A stretch of DNA of 64,000 bases, taken from NCBI GenBank assembly GCA_964586595.1, contig CAZPHB010000001.1, forward strand, positions 248,001-312,000, written 5' to 3'. Positions within the stretch are counted from its first letter, which is position 1, and each line of letters begins with the position of its first letter. Position numbers and translations under genes: made by a program. The notes below the pieces were generated by a model. That model made no database searches. It was not told the origin of the DNA and saw only the letters and a list, made by a program, of their open reading frames with translations. Origin of the DNA: REEB481 sp964586595. Lineage in GTDB: Bacteria > Bacteroidota > Bacteroidia > NS11-12g > UBA955. Of the stretch, positions 1 to 9,392 are shown in pieces.

Positions 1-1004
1 ATGGCGTCGGCCAGGGTTTTGCTATGTATTTGTTCGGGTTCGTTGTTGCTCCCGTATTGAATTTCGCCGCTGGCATAAACCACGGCAATCTTTTCCCGTG
101 CGTATTCCTTTTCGGCTTTTGAAACTTCATGATAATCTGAAAAAGCCACCCAATTTTTCTGGGATGCTTCCTTCTGTCCAATACGTTGCGAAACCATGGT
201 GTTAAACTGGTGGTAAGGCATTACGGCATCAATAAGTTTCAACTGTTTTGCCGCCATTGGGCCTTCCACCTTCAACTGATGCGCGTAATTCACCAGCAAG
301 GATGAATCTATACCTCTGGATTTCGAAATATCCCGAATGAACACGGCGTACATGCTTTGCACCAGGTGTGCAACCTGTTCCCGATTTTCAGGACTGAGTT
401 CCTTTTGCACATAAGGCTCTACCGCACCTTTATATTTTCCCGCCCGGAATACCTGAAAGGAAATCCCCGCTTTATCCAGCAATCCTTTATACATCACCAC
501 ACCGCCGGCAAAACCATCAAACATCATTTCACCCGAAGGATTCATCACCACCAAATCACAGGCAGATGCAAGGTAATAGCCGATTTCTGTAAGGAAGTCG
601 GCGTAGCAGTAAACAAACTTTCCGGATTTGCGGAATTGAAGGATTTTTGAACGTACCTCAGCAACCGAAGCCATTCCGGATATGAGCTGCTCGGGCCGAA
701 TCACGATCCCCTTCACCCTGGAATCGGCAGCTGCCTGGTCCAGTGTTTGCAGGATGTCCAACAATCCCAGCGATTTCTGATCAGAAGCTGATGCTTTAAG
801 CACCGCAAAGGGGTTGTATGGAGTTCGCTCCGGAAAGGCCATGGGTATTTTGAACTCCAAAACCGCGTTTTCCGGAACCTTCAATGCTTCTTTATCACCG
901 GAGAATGCCATTCCCGCAACCGCCAGAAGCAACACAAAGAGCATCAAGCCCGTGAGCAGCATCCCAAGCATGGTTGCGAAAACAATCTTAAAAAACGACT
1001 TCAT
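1..1004 (-). CDS. sppA: Signal peptide peptidase SppA, 67K type (3' part outside window)
   Basis: A membrane-bound S49-family serine protease that degrades cleaved signal peptides in the envelope. About 334 residues are visible; the reading frame runs off the left edge, so the C-terminal repeat with the catalytic serine is not seen. The ATG at 1004 is followed by an N-terminal membrane anchor (MKSFFKIVFATMLGMLL...). The segment FRAGKYKGAVEPY matches the lysine general-base motif of the long (E. coli-like) SppA; the lysine is residue 192. Long bacterial SppA carries Lys in the N-terminal repeat and Ser in the C-terminal repeat, which agrees with what is present. It is transcribed away from the histidine kinase gene. 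A TATTTTG element, one base shorter than the usual -7 box, lies just before the start. Confidence 0.9.
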   Translation of the reverse strand, partial: MKSFFKIVFATMLGMLLTGLMLFVLLLAVAGMAFSGDKEALKVPENAVLEFKIPMAFPERTPYNPFAVLKASASDQKSLGLLDILQTLDQAAADSRVKGIVIRPEQLISGMASVAEVRSKILQFRKSGKFVYCYADFLTEIGYYLASACDLVVMNPSGEMMFDGFAGGVVMYKGLLDKAGISFQVFRAGKYKGAVEPYVQKELSPENREQVAHLVQSMYAVFIRDISKSRGIDSSLLVNYAHQLKVEGPMAAKQLKLIDAVMPYHQFNTMVSQRIGQKEASQKNWVAFSDYHEVSKAEKEYAREKIAVVYASGEIQYGSNNEPEQIHSKTLADA

Positions 1005-1101
1005 GAAGCCGCAAAATAGCACCTCTTTGGAAAGCACCGTGGTCAGATATCGACAAATTCGAGGATTCAGTCCCTAAACAAGCAAAGCCAGAATACAGTA
1101 A

Positions 1102-1109
1102 TAACTTTG
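1102..1109 (+). promoter_or_regulatory. Bacteroidota -7 element TAACTTTG
   Basis: Exact match to TAnnTTTG, four bases before the GTG start of the histidine kinase gene. With transcription starting a few bases after this box, the mRNA would begin at or next to the start codon. No TTG -33 element is visible at the usual distance. Confidence 0.6.
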
Positions 1110-1113
1110 TGCT

Positions 1114-2157
1114 GTGAGTTTCCGCGCCCGAATACTACTCAACTTATTTTCGGCCTTATTGGGCTTGTTGTTGTTGAATTTCCTCTGGCATTACTGGACA
1201 AAAGAACCCTGGTTTCAAAACCAATACATCAATTTGGGTACCCTTTTGGCCGGCACATCATACCTAATCGCAGCGCTGGTTAGTGCCCGTTCCTTGTGGA
1301 AAACACTGAGCAAACTACATTCATATCTGTTGCAATTAGAAGTACGCCAAGACCATGAAGCAGAAGTAAAACTGCCCGACAGTGCTCCGGAAGTGGTTAA
1401 AATTGAAGACACCCTTGAACGAATTCTGGAAAAAAGACGTGCCGAAACAGAACGTCTGCGGCAATTAGAAGATTACCGAAAGGAATTTCTGGGAAATGTT
1501 TCGCACGAATTGAAAACACCTATTTTCAACATCCAGGGATACATTTCAACCCTGCTTGACGGCGGCCTCGAAGATTCGGCCATCAATAAGAACTTCCTTC
1601 AAAAAGCCGATAGGAACGTTGATCGATTAATTGGCATCGTTTCCGACCTCGAAACCATTACCCAATACGAAGCCGGCGAATTGGAATTGCAACGCAGCGA
1701 GTTTGACATCTCCGGACTGATGCGCGAAGTAGTGGAAAGCCTGGAATTTCAGGCAGGAAAAGAACGCATCAGTCTGCAGTTTCAAGATCCGGGGAAGGCT
1801 GTTACGGTTTGCGGAGACCTGTTCCGCATCAGGCAGGTTTTGACCAACCTGGGCACCAATTCCATACGCTACGGAAAAGAAAACGGCACCAGCCGCTTCC
1901 GGATTTTACCCATGGGAAATAAGGTGCGTGTGGAAGTGTCCGATACCGGCCTGGGCATCCCGGAAAAAGATCTGGGTCGGATTTTTGAACGCTTTTACCG
2001 CGTAGATAAAAGTCGATCGCGACATAAAGGGGGCAGTGGCCTTGGACTGGCCATTGTAAAACACATCATTGAAGCCCATGGAGAACAAATAGATGTGATG
2101 AGCACCGAGGGCGCAGGCAGCGTGTTTGGTTTCACCCTGCCTGCCGGCCCTTGTTGA
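1114..2157 (+). CDS. Two-transmembrane sensor histidine kinase, PhoR-like
   Basis: A membrane sensor kinase of 347 residues. Two hydrophobic segments (about 8-26 and 41-58) enclose a very short periplasmic loop, so sensing is probably within the membrane or cytosol. HisKA domain: GNVSHELKTPI with phospho-acceptor His131. HATPase domain: N box around TNLGTNSIRYG, G1 DTGLGI, F box RIFERFYR, G2 GGSGLGLAI. The start is GTG; no Shine-Dalgarno is visible and a -7 element sits four bases upstream, so a leaderless mRNA is likely. No response regulator gene lies next to it, which makes it an orphan kinase in this window. PhoR is the closest architecture, but the input and partner are unknown. Confidence 0.88.
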   Translation: MSFRARILLNLFSALLGLLLLNFLWHYWTKEPWFQNQYINLGTLLAGTSYLIAALVSARSLWKTLSKLHSYLLQLEVRQDHEAEVKLPDSAPEVVKIEDTLERILEKRRAETERLRQLEDYRKEFLGNVSHELKTPIFNIQGYISTLLDGGLEDSAINKNFLQKADRNVDRLIGIVSDLETITQYEAGELELQRSEFDISGLMREVVESLEFQAGKERISLQFQDPGKAVTVCGDLFRIRQVLTNLGTNSIRYGKENGTSRFRILPMGNKVRVEVSDTGLGIPEKDLGRIFERFYRVDKSRSRHKGGSGLGLAIVKHIIEAHGEQIDVMSTEGAGSVFGFTLPAGPC

Positions 2158-2184
2158 TTTTATCTAACGTTCATCGAAAACTAT

Positions 2185-2212
2185 GGAAACTTTTGTTGCG
2201 ATGAAAGTTTCC
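2185..2212. promoter_or_regulatory. Palindrome GGAAACTTT-N10-AAAGTTTCC, candidate TetR operator
   Basis: Two perfect 9-base inverted arms (2185-2193 and 2204-2212) spaced by ten bases, lying 38 bases before the tetR start. The overall 28-base span fits operators of TetR-family dimers. A weak -7-like box (TTATTTCG, 2228-2235) lies downstream, so the palindrome would cover the -33 region. Autoregulation of the tetR-RND operon is an inference. Confidence 0.55.
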
Positions 2213-2250
2213 AAGGTTTCCGTACAGTTATTTCGCAGGCGCATTTACCT

Positions 2251-2850
2251 GTGGAGGCCATCAGAAAAATATTAAGTACGGCAGAACGCATGTTTATGCG
2301 CTTTGGTATTCGCAGTGTTACGATGGACGACGTGGCGCGCGAGACCAGCATCAGCAAAAAAACCTTGTACCGCTGTTTCCGCGACAAGAATGATTTGGTC
2401 CAAAAAACCATTGAACAACATCTGAAAGCCATCGAGGAAAAAATGGATGAGCTTGACCGTTTGGAAGGTGATGCTGTTTCAGCCACCATGGCTATTGCCA
2501 ACTTCATTTGCAGCGACCATCGGGAATTGAACCCGGCGCTGATTTTTGACCTGAAGAAATATCATTCGGACAGCTACGCCATGTTCACCAGGCAACGTGA
2601 TCAAATCATCAGCACCAGGGTTTTAGACAATTTACAGAAAGGGATAGAGGCCGGATTGTATCGCAAAGACATCCATCCGGAATTGATTTCCCGCTTCTAC
2701 ATCAACAGCGTGGGAAGCTTGTTTGATCCGGACAGCTTTCCCGGTATGGAATTCGATTTTGTAAGCAGGTATCGCGAATTGATTCGCTACCACTTGCACG
2801 GCATCGTTACCCCTGAAGGAAAAAAATTACTCGACAACATTCAAATATGA
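2251..2850 (+). CDS. TetR/AcrR family transcriptional regulator
   Basis: A 199-residue repressor-type protein. The N-terminal helix-turn-helix covers about residues 24-46 (VTMDDVARETSISKKTLYRCF), typical of TetR_N; the rest is a helical ligand-binding and dimer domain without recognisable specificity. The GTG at 2251 is chosen because the helix before the HTH begins right after it. It is the first gene of an operon: its stop overlaps the ATG of the outer membrane factor by four bases (ATGA). Such regulators usually control the efflux pump they are encoded with, and a palindrome just upstream supports autoregulation. The inducer is unknown. Confidence 0.9.
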   Translation: MEAIRKILSTAERMFMRFGIRSVTMDDVARETSISKKTLYRCFRDKNDLVQKTIEQHLKAIEEKMDELDRLEGDAVSATMAIANFICSDHRELNPALIFDLKKYHSDSYAMFTRQRDQIISTRVLDNLQKGIEAGLYRKDIHPELISRFYINSVGSLFDPDSFPGMEFDFVSRYRELIRYHLHGIVTPEGKKLLDNIQI

Positions 2851-4217
2851 AAGGCAAAATCCTTGTTTTCCTGGCAACAGTGCTAAGCCTGCAGGCTGCC
2901 AGGGCGCAATCAAACACCGATACCCTAAAGCTGACCATGCTCCAGGCCATTGACTTGGCGCTGAAAACCAGCAGGCAGGTGCAGAATGCTTCCGCCGATA
3001 TTCGTTTGGCCCAACAAAAAGTACGGGAAATTCAAAGCATTGGGCTTCCTCAGGTAAATGCAACCGGTGGATTTACCCAGTACGTGCAGATTCCGGGCAG
3101 CTATGTACCCAACTTTACCGGTCAGGGCCCTGACTTTCTGTTCATCAAATTTCAGCAGAAATACACTTCAAACCTGAATATTCAGGCCAGCCAGTTGCTT
3201 TACGACGGCACGTATTTATTGGGTTTGCAGGCTGCCAAATCATTCGTGGAAATCAGCCGCCTGCTTGAATCAAAAAGCGAATACGATTTGAGCTTTGCCG
3301 TTGCAAAATCTTATGCCCTCTGCCTGAACACTTCCAGAAACCTGGAACTGCTGGACCAAAACATGGCCACCCTGAAGAAAACGCTGGAGGAAGTGCGCGA
3401 AATATACAATGCCGGTTTCGCCGAAAAACTGGACGTTGACAGGCTAAGTCTGAGCCTCGCTTCGCTGGGTGTGCAACGTGACAAACTGCTTGCAGGCGTG
3501 GAAATGACCCAAAATGTGTTGAAACTAACCATCGGGTTGCATCCGGCCCAGCCACTCATGCTGACAGATAACCTTGAAGACCTGAGCAAAGAACTTCATG
3601 TGGTGCTGCCCATTGAACAAGGTATGAGCATTCCAAAACCAAACAACAGGATCGAATACCAACTGTTGCAGCAAAACCTGAAAATGAATGCCTTCGATGA
3701 AAAACGCTATAAAGTTGGATACACCCCAAACCTGGTTGGCTTTATGGCCTATCAGCGCACCACCAACCGCTCTGAGTTCAATTTCCTTGACGGCAACCTT
3801 CCCATCAACAACACCTGGGTTCCGGCAACGCTTTGGGGACTGAACCTGAACGTGCCCATTTTCGACGGCTTCCGCAAACAAAGTCAGATCCGGCAGGTGC
3901 GCATCAACAGGGAAAAAACCCTGAACGACCTGATCAGCTTTGAACATGCAGCGGGGATGGAATACCTCAATGCGCGACAGGCGTACCTGAGCAGCCTGAA
4001 AGCTCTGGAACTGCAAGCCCAAAACAGCGCGCTGGCAGAAACCATTTACAACAACGTAAACACCAAATTCAAAGAAGGTGTGGGCAGCACCATTGAAATC
4101 CTGTCTGCCGAGAATGAATTAAAAAGCGCCCGGGTGAATTACCTCGGCGCCTTATATGACCTCAGCATTGCCATCATGGACCTCAAAAAAGCCCTTGGCG
4201 AAAACATCACTCCATAA
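2847..4217 (+). CDS. TolC-family outer membrane efflux protein
   Basis: The outer membrane channel of a tripartite RND pump, 456 residues. It has a signal peptide ending near AARAQS and two long alpha-helical/coiled repeats of the OEP family, with conserved features such as an N-terminal LTMLQAIDLALKTSRQ segment and a C-terminal GVGSTIEILSAENELKSAR segment. It overlaps the tetR stop by four bases and is followed after 12 bases by the adaptor gene, so translation is coupled. It would form the exit duct for the RND permease encoded two genes downstream. The substrate cannot be told from sequence. Confidence 0.9.
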   Translation: MKGKILVFLATVLSLQAARAQSNTDTLKLTMLQAIDLALKTSRQVQNASADIRLAQQKVREIQSIGLPQVNATGGFTQYVQIPGSYVPNFTGQGPDFLFIKFQQKYTSNLNIQASQLLYDGTYLLGLQAAKSFVEISRLLESKSEYDLSFAVAKSYALCLNTSRNLELLDQNMATLKKTLEEVREIYNAGFAEKLDVDRLSLSLASLGVQRDKLLAGVEMTQNVLKLTIGLHPAQPLMLTDNLEDLSKELHVVLPIEQGMSIPKPNNRIEYQLLQQNLKMNAFDEKRYKVGYTPNLVGFMAYQRTTNRSEFNFLDGNLPINNTWVPATLWGLNLNVPIFDGFRKQSQIRQVRINREKTLNDLISFEHAAGMEYLNARQAYLSSLKALELQAQNSALAETIYNNVNTKFKEGVGSTIEILSAENELKSARVNYLGALYDLSIAIMDLKKALGENITP

Positions 4218-4229
4218 GACCATCATCAA

Positions 4230-5372
4230 ATGAAAAACCGCAATACGATCATCCTCTCTATCCTGACCCTTGCAGTAAGTGCATGTGGTGGCAAAAAAGC
4301 CGGAAACCTGGAAGAGAAAAAAGGGGAATTGGCCTCGATCAGAAAAGAAATTTCAAGCCTTCAGGAGCGTGCCCGCGCACTGGAAACAGAAATTGCAACG
4401 CTTGACACCACAGCCACCGATGGAAAACTGAAACTTGTTGAAGTACTCGATATAAAACCGGAGCTATTCCAAGGTTATGTGGAAGTTCAGGGAACAGTAG
4501 ATGCTGAGCAAAGTACCATTGCCACCGCCCAAATGCCGGGTGTAATCACCCGTGTTGCCGCATCCGTTGGGCAACAGGTAAGCGCTGGTCAGGTTTTGGC
4601 AGAAATAGACAACTCTTTGATGAAGCAACAGGTGGCGCAGGCACAACAACAACTCGACTTCCTCACAACCTTGTACCTCAAGCAAAAAAGCCTGTGGGAA
4701 AAAGGAATTGGAACAGAAGTGCAATACCTGTCAGCGAAGAACCAAAAGGAAGCCATGGAGAAAAACCTGGCTGCGGCAAAAGAACAGCTGAACATGACCT
4801 ACATCAAATCACAAATCAGCGGAACCATTGAATCTGTGGATGTAAAAATTGGTCAAACGGCCGCTCCCGGTATGCCGCTGTTTCGTGTAGTGAACATGAG
4901 CGGCGTGAAAGTAGTGAGTTCCATCGCTGAAACATATGTTTCCAAAATCAACAAAGGCGATGCTGTGAAGATTCACTTCCCGGACCTGAAAAAAGATAAA
5001 GTAGGATTTGTCTCTTTTGTGAGCCGTGTAATTGATCCCATGAACCGCTCCTTCCGTTGTGAGGCCAAACTGACTGATGTTACCGACCTCAGGCCAAACA
5101 TGCTGGCCGTGGTAAAAGTTACCGATTACGAACAAAAAAATGCCATCGCTGTGCCCGTAAACGTGATTCAGAACACCGGCAGTGGCGCTGAACTTTTTGT
5201 GATAGAAAACCAAAAAGGCAATCAATGGACCGCAAAGCACCGCAGCGTGAAAATTGGACGCAATTCCGGTGAGAAGGTAGAGATACTGGAAGGTTTGAAG
5301 GCCGGTGACCGAATCATTACCAACGGCTTCCAGGGCTTGTCTGATGGCCAGTTAGTGCAGATTATCGAATGA
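4230..5372 (+). CDS. RND efflux periplasmic adaptor (HlyD/AcrA type), lipoprotein
   Basis: The membrane fusion protein that joins the RND permease to the outer membrane factor; 380 residues. The N-terminus is a lipoprotein signal with lipobox AVSAC (Cys19). A coiled coil (KGELASIRKEISSLQERA, roughly 30-55) is followed by the split biotinyl-lipoyl domain (VEVQGTVDAEQSTIATAQ ... MTYIKSQISGTIESVDVKIGQ) around an alpha-hairpin, then beta-barrel and membrane-proximal domains. The extra coiled coil before the lipoyl domain is an addition to the usual AcrA layout and is often seen in Bacteroidota adaptors. It lies 13 bases from the permease gene. Confidence 0.92.
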   Translation: MKNRNTIILSILTLAVSACGGKKAGNLEEKKGELASIRKEISSLQERARALETEIATLDTTATDGKLKLVEVLDIKPELFQGYVEVQGTVDAEQSTIATAQMPGVITRVAASVGQQVSAGQVLAEIDNSLMKQQVAQAQQQLDFLTTLYLKQKSLWEKGIGTEVQYLSAKNQKEAMEKNLAAAKEQLNMTYIKSQISGTIESVDVKIGQTAAPGMPLFRVVNMSGVKVVSSIAETYVSKINKGDAVKIHFPDLKKDKVGFVSFVSRVIDPMNRSFRCEAKLTDVTDLRPNMLAVVKVTDYEQKNAIAVPVNVIQNTGSGAELFVIENQKGNQWTAKHRSVKIGRNSGEKVEILEGLKAGDRIITNGFQGLSDGQLVQIIE

Positions 5373-5385
5373 GGTCCACACAACC

Positions 5386-8300
5386 ATGAATCAGAAATTC
5401 AAAGAATTCAAACCCACCAGCTGGTCAATCGACAACAAGACCAGCATTTTCGTGGTGACCCTGATTGTTACCCTTACCGGCATCATCAGCTACATTGGCC
5501 TTCCCAAGGAGAAATTTCCGGATATCGTTATTCCCACCATCTATGTACAAACCATTTATCCGGGTTCCGCGCCAAAAGACATAGAAAACCTGATTACCAA
5601 ACCCATTGAAAAGAAAATCAAAGGCATCAATGGATTGAAAAAACTTACCAGTCAGAGTGTGCAGGATTTCAGCATCATCGTGGCTGAATTTCAAACAGAT
5701 GTTTCGGTAGACCAGGCCAAGCAAAAAGTTAAAGATGAAGTTGACAAGGCAAGAAGCGAACTTCCGTCGGATCTGAAGCAGGAACCTACGGTACAGGAAA
5801 TCAACTTCGCCGATTTACCCATCCTGAACATCAACATTGCCGGAGATTTTGAGTTGAATAAGCTCAAAGAATACGCCGAACAGGCCAAAGACCGTATTGA
5901 AAGCCTGAAAGAGATCACGCGTGTGGACATCATCGGTGCCCTGGAACGCGAAATTCAGGTGAATCTAGACCTCTACAAAATGGAGGCCGCGGGCATTGGC
6001 ATGGACGACGCCATTCGCGCCATACAGTATGAAAACGTGCGCATCGCAGGTGGAAACATCGATGTGGCCAACATGAAACGAAGTTTGAGTGTGGTTGGAG
6101 AATTTAAAAATCCCGCCGACGTTCAGAACATCATCATCAGGGCACAATCGGGTGCTACCGTGTATCTTAGAGACATCGCAGAGGTAGCCGATGGTTTTAA
6201 AGAGAAAGAAAGTTATGCGCGTTTGGGCGGAAAGAACGTAATCACCCTGAACGTCATCAAAAGAGCCGGGGAAAACCTGATTGATGCCAGCGATAAATGC
6301 CGCAACATCATGACAGAACTTGGGGAAACCTCCTATCCCAAGAACCTGAGTGTGGTGCTTACCGGCGACCAAAGCACGCAAACGCGAGTTACCCTGCATG
6401 ACCTCATCAACACCATCATCATTGGCTTCATTCTGGTAACCATCATCCTGATGTTCTTCATGGGTGCCACAAATGCCATTTTCGTTGGACTCTCCGTTCC
6501 ACTGAGTATGTTCCTGGCCTTCATGGTGATGCCGGCATTGGGCTTCAGCCTCAACATGATTGTTTTGTTCAGCTTCCTGCTGGCACTTGGCATTGTGGTG
6601 GACGACGCCATTGTGGTGATTGAAAACACCCACCGCATTTTCGCAAACGGTAAAATGCCCATTGTGGATGCCGCAAAGAAAGCAGCCGGAGAAGTGTTCC
6701 TGCCTGTATTCAGTGGAACCATGACCACCCTTGCGCCTTTCGTGCCCCTCGCCTTCTGGCAGGGCATCATTGGAAAGTTTATGTACTTTTTACCGGTTAC
6801 CCTGATCATTACGCTCTTGGCATCACTGTTGGTAGCGTACATCATCAACCCGGTTTTTGCAGTTCAGTTCATGAAGCCACATCATGCCGATGGAAATAAG
6901 GCCGGCAGAAAACGCATGTTCCGAAATGTGAGCATCATTGCCATTGGTGTGGCCGTAATTGCCTACGCCAGTGGGGCAGCAAATGGCTTTTGGGGCTCTA
7001 CCGGTTTTGGTGTTGGCAACTTCGTGCTCCTGATGTACGGCATTTTTTCGCTCCATCACTTCTGGCTGGAACGTGTCATCCGTAATTTCCAGGAGCGCTC
7101 CTGGCCCAATTTTCAGCACAAATTCAAGATGCTGCTGATTTGGTGCCTCAAGGGCAGCCGCCCCATTTGGCTGCTGGTATTTACCATTGGTTTGTTCTTC
7201 TTCTCTATCGTACTCACCGCCATCAGAAAGCCCAATGTGCTCTTCTTCCCTGTTTCGGAACCCAACTTCGTGTACGTGTATCTGAATGTTCCGGTTGGAA
7301 GCACGCCTGCCTATACCGACAGCATTACCAAAATTGTTGAAAAACGGGTCTATAACACCTTAGGTACCAAAAATCCCATCGTAGAAAGTGTTATCAGCAA
7401 CGTAGCCGTGGGGGCCAATGACCCTCAAGGTGGTGACCGAACCGTGGCCTCACACCGGGCAAAGGTGACCATTGCCTTTGTTGAGTTCAGCAAACGCAAT
7501 GGCGCAAGCACTTCCGAATACCTGGAAAAGATCCGTAAATCACTGAAAGGCATCGCCGGAACAGAGATTTCAGTAGAACAGGAACGCGCAGGACCGCCTA
7601 CGGGAAAACCCATCAACATAGAAATAAGAGGTGATGCATTTGAAGAACTGGTGCGCACCGCAGGAGGCCTCAAGCGCTTCATCGAGGATAAAAAAATTGC
7701 CGGTGTCGAGGAGTTGAAATCAGACTTCGTTTCCAGCAAACCCGAAATTGTGGTGAATATTGACCGAGAGCGCGCCAACCGGCAAGGAATCAGCACCGGG
7801 CAGATTGGCATGGCACTGCGCAACAGCATCTATGGTGCTGAAGCAAGCAAATTCCGCGACAACAATGACGATTATCCCATTCAGGTTCGCATCAAAGCAG
7901 ATCAGCGAAACGACGTGAATGCGCTGATGAACATGAAAATTGGCTACCGCGACATGAACATGGGCGGCGTATTTCGTCAGGTTCCTTTGTCGGCAGTAGC
8001 TGATATATCCTACACCAATACCTTTGGAGGCATCAACCGTATCAACCAAAAAAGGGTGATTGTTTTGGGGTCCAACCTGTTGAGTGGTTACAGCCCCAAT
8101 GAAGTCATTCCACAGATTCAGCAGGCGGTAAAAGAGTTCAGCGTTCCTTCCGGCATTGAGGTAGCCTTAACCGGTGAACAGGAACAACAAGCCGAAACAC
8201 AGTCGTTCCTGGGCAAAGCCATGGGTATTTCGCTGGCCATCATCCTGTTGATTCTGGTGACCCAGTTCAACAGCATCAGCAAACCAATCCTTATTCTTTC

Positions 8301-8829
8301 TGAAATTATCTTCTCCATTATCGGCGTATTGTTGGGTTTGAGCATCTTCAACATGAGCATTTCCATCGTGATGACCGGTGTTGGCATTGTTGCACTTGCC
8401 GGAATAGTGGTGCGAAACGGCATCTTGTTGGTAGAATTTACTGAATTGCTGCGCAGCCATGGGGTTCCGCTAAAGGATGCCATCATTGAGGCCGGCCGCA
8501 CCCGTATGACTCCGGTGCTGCTCACAGCTTCTGCAACCATCCTTGGACTGATTCCACTGGCGGTGGGTTTGAACATAGATTTTGCCAAACTGTTTACCGA
8601 ATTAAATCCGCATATTTTTATGGGCGGAGACAGTGTTGCCTTTTGGGGCCCATTAAGCTGGACGATGATTTTCGGCCTCAGCTTTGCCACCTTCCTCACC
8701 CTGATCCTTGTTCCGGCGATGTATTTACTGAATGAACGCATGAAACAAAAGGTATTTGGATGGTTCGGGAAAACCTATGACCCGGATGCCGGCACCCAGC
8801 CGGATGCACTCAGCAAACTGGATATTTAA
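5386..8829 (+). CDS. RND-family efflux permease (AcrB/MexB superfamily)
   Basis: The proton-driven inner membrane pump of the tripartite system, 1147 residues; AcrB-type pumps are usually about 1030-1060. TM4 carries the acidic pair of the proton relay in GIVVDDAIVV (Asp406, Asp407). Two large periplasmic loops follow TM1 and TM7. Extra length sits between TM6 and TM7 (about residues 500-600), where two additional hydrophobic segments appear (IIAIGVAVIAYASGAA and VGNFVLLMYGIFSL). The C-terminal part has a further insertion before the last helix (ELNPHIFMGGDSVAFWGPLS). It is the last gene of the tetR operon and is followed by a strong hairpin terminator. Drug, bile or lipid export are all possible. 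Confidence 0.92.
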   Translation: MNQKFKEFKPTSWSIDNKTSIFVVTLIVTLTGIISYIGLPKEKFPDIVIPTIYVQTIYPGSAPKDIENLITKPIEKKIKGINGLKKLTSQSVQDFSIIVAEFQTDVSVDQAKQKVKDEVDKARSELPSDLKQEPTVQEINFADLPILNINIAGDFELNKLKEYAEQAKDRIESLKEITRVDIIGALEREIQVNLDLYKMEAAGIGMDDAIRAIQYENVRIAGGNIDVANMKRSLSVVGEFKNPADVQNIIIRAQSGATVYLRDIAEVADGFKEKESYARLGGKNVITLNVIKRAGENLIDASDKCRNIMTELGETSYPKNLSVVLTGDQSTQTRVTLHDLINTIIIGFILVTIILMFFMGATNAIFVGLSVPLSMFLAFMVMPALGFSLNMIVLFSFLLALGIVVDDAIVVIENTHRIFANGKMPIVDAAKKAAGEVFLPVFSGTMTTLAPFVPLAFWQGIIGKFMYFLPVTLIITLLASLLVAYIINPVFAVQFMKPHHADGNKAGRKRMFRNVSIIAIGVAVIAYASGAANGFWGSTGFGVGNFVLLMYGIFSLHHFWLERVIRNFQERSWPNFQHKFKMLLIWCLKGSRPIWLLVFTIGLFFFSIVLTAIRKPNVLFFPVSEPNFVYVYLNVPVGSTPAYTDSITKIVEKRVYNTLGTKNPIVESVISNVAVGANDPQGGDRTVASHRAKVTIAFVEFSKRNGASTSEYLEKIRKSLKGIAGTEISVEQERAGPPTGKPINIEIRGDAFEELVRTAGGLKRFIEDKKIAGVEELKSDFVSSKPEIVVNIDRERANRQGISTGQIGMALRNSIYGAEASKFRDNNDDYPIQVRIKADQRNDVNALMNMKIGYRDMNMGGVFRQVPLSAVADISYTNTFGGINRINQKRVIVLGSNLLSGYSPNEVIPQIQQAVKEFSVPSGIEVALTGEQEQQAETQSFLGKAMGISLAIILLILVTQFNSISKPILILSEIIFSIIGVLLGLSIFNMSISIVMTGVGIVALAGIVVRNGILLVEFTELLRSHGVPLKDAIIEAGRTRMTPVLLTASATILGLIPLAVGLNIDFAKLFTELNPHIFMGGDSVAFWGPLSWTMIFGLSFATFLTLILVPAMYLLNERMKQKVFGWFGKTYDPDAGTQPDALSKLDI

Positions 8830-8838
8830 ACCAAAACA

Positions 8839-8880
8839 CAATAATCAAAAGAGGAGCACACGCTCCTCTTTTGATTATTG
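8839..8880 (+). terminator. Strong hairpin terminator after the RND operon
   Basis: A perfect 19-base-pair inverted repeat with loop ACAC (arms 8839-8857 and 8862-8880). The GC core GAGGAGC/GCTCCTC is followed by TTTTGATTATT, so it can work as a rho-independent terminator for the plus-strand operon. It starts nine bases after the permease stop. Confidence 0.85.
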
Positions 8881-8904
8881 CCGTTGCCTGCGTTATTTTG
8901 AATC

Positions 8905-9321
8905 ATGTTTTCAGACAACTGGCTGCTAGGAATCATTGCATTATTTCTGGGCATCAATATTTTCACAGCCATCAAAATGCGCGGCGCCACTGAACTGCTC
9001 AGCACCGAACAAAAGGCCCAATTGTTTAAGCTCTTTGGCAGTATGCGTATTTATTCCCTGTTACTTCTGAGTGCCGTAATTGCAGCTTTCCTTTATTTCT
9101 CACAAAAAGGCGCACAAAATCAAGAAGCCATCACCCTCATTTATTTCATTGCCTTGATCAGCATCACCCTGGGTATTGTATGGATGAGTGTGCGTAAACT
9201 GAAACAACATGCTTATCCTGCGGCATACATTAAGACCTATTTTATGGCACATGCCCTACGCAATTTAGGTTTGCTCGCCATGCTCGCGTATCTGCTTTTA
9301 ATAGGAAGATCCAGCTTTTAG
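8905..9321 (+). CDS. Small four-helix membrane protein, unknown function
   Basis: A 138-residue hydrophobic protein that I do not recognise as a named family. Four transmembrane segments are visible, near residues 5-22, 48-68, 76-96 and 112-133, with a basic patch SVRKLKQHAYPAAYIKTY between the third and fourth. The ATG at 8905 lies just after TTATTTTG (8893-8900), a near match to the -7 box, so it is likely transcribed alone between the efflux terminator and the next gene. Real protein coding is supported by the intact frame, its isolated position between two regulatory elements, and a clear membrane topology. Confidence 0.75.
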   Translation: MFSDNWLLGIIALFLGINIFTAIKMRGATELLSTEQKAQLFKLFGSMRIYSLLLLSAVIAAFLYFSQKGAQNQEAITLIYFIALISITLGIVWMSVRKLKQHAYPAAYIKTYFMAHALRNLGLLAMLAYLLLIGRSSF

Positions 9322-9392
9322 ACCCTTGAATTCTCGCTGCGTTTGCTGAAGAAGCAATAAATGTTTCTTTTATTTGCGCTTTACGCATCAAG

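Noticed and set aside
5965..6633. 222-codon open frame on the minus strand inside the RND permease gene
   Set aside because: It lies fully antisense to a clear pump gene, is rich in His and Asn without a recognisable domain, and matches the shadow pattern of the opposite frame.
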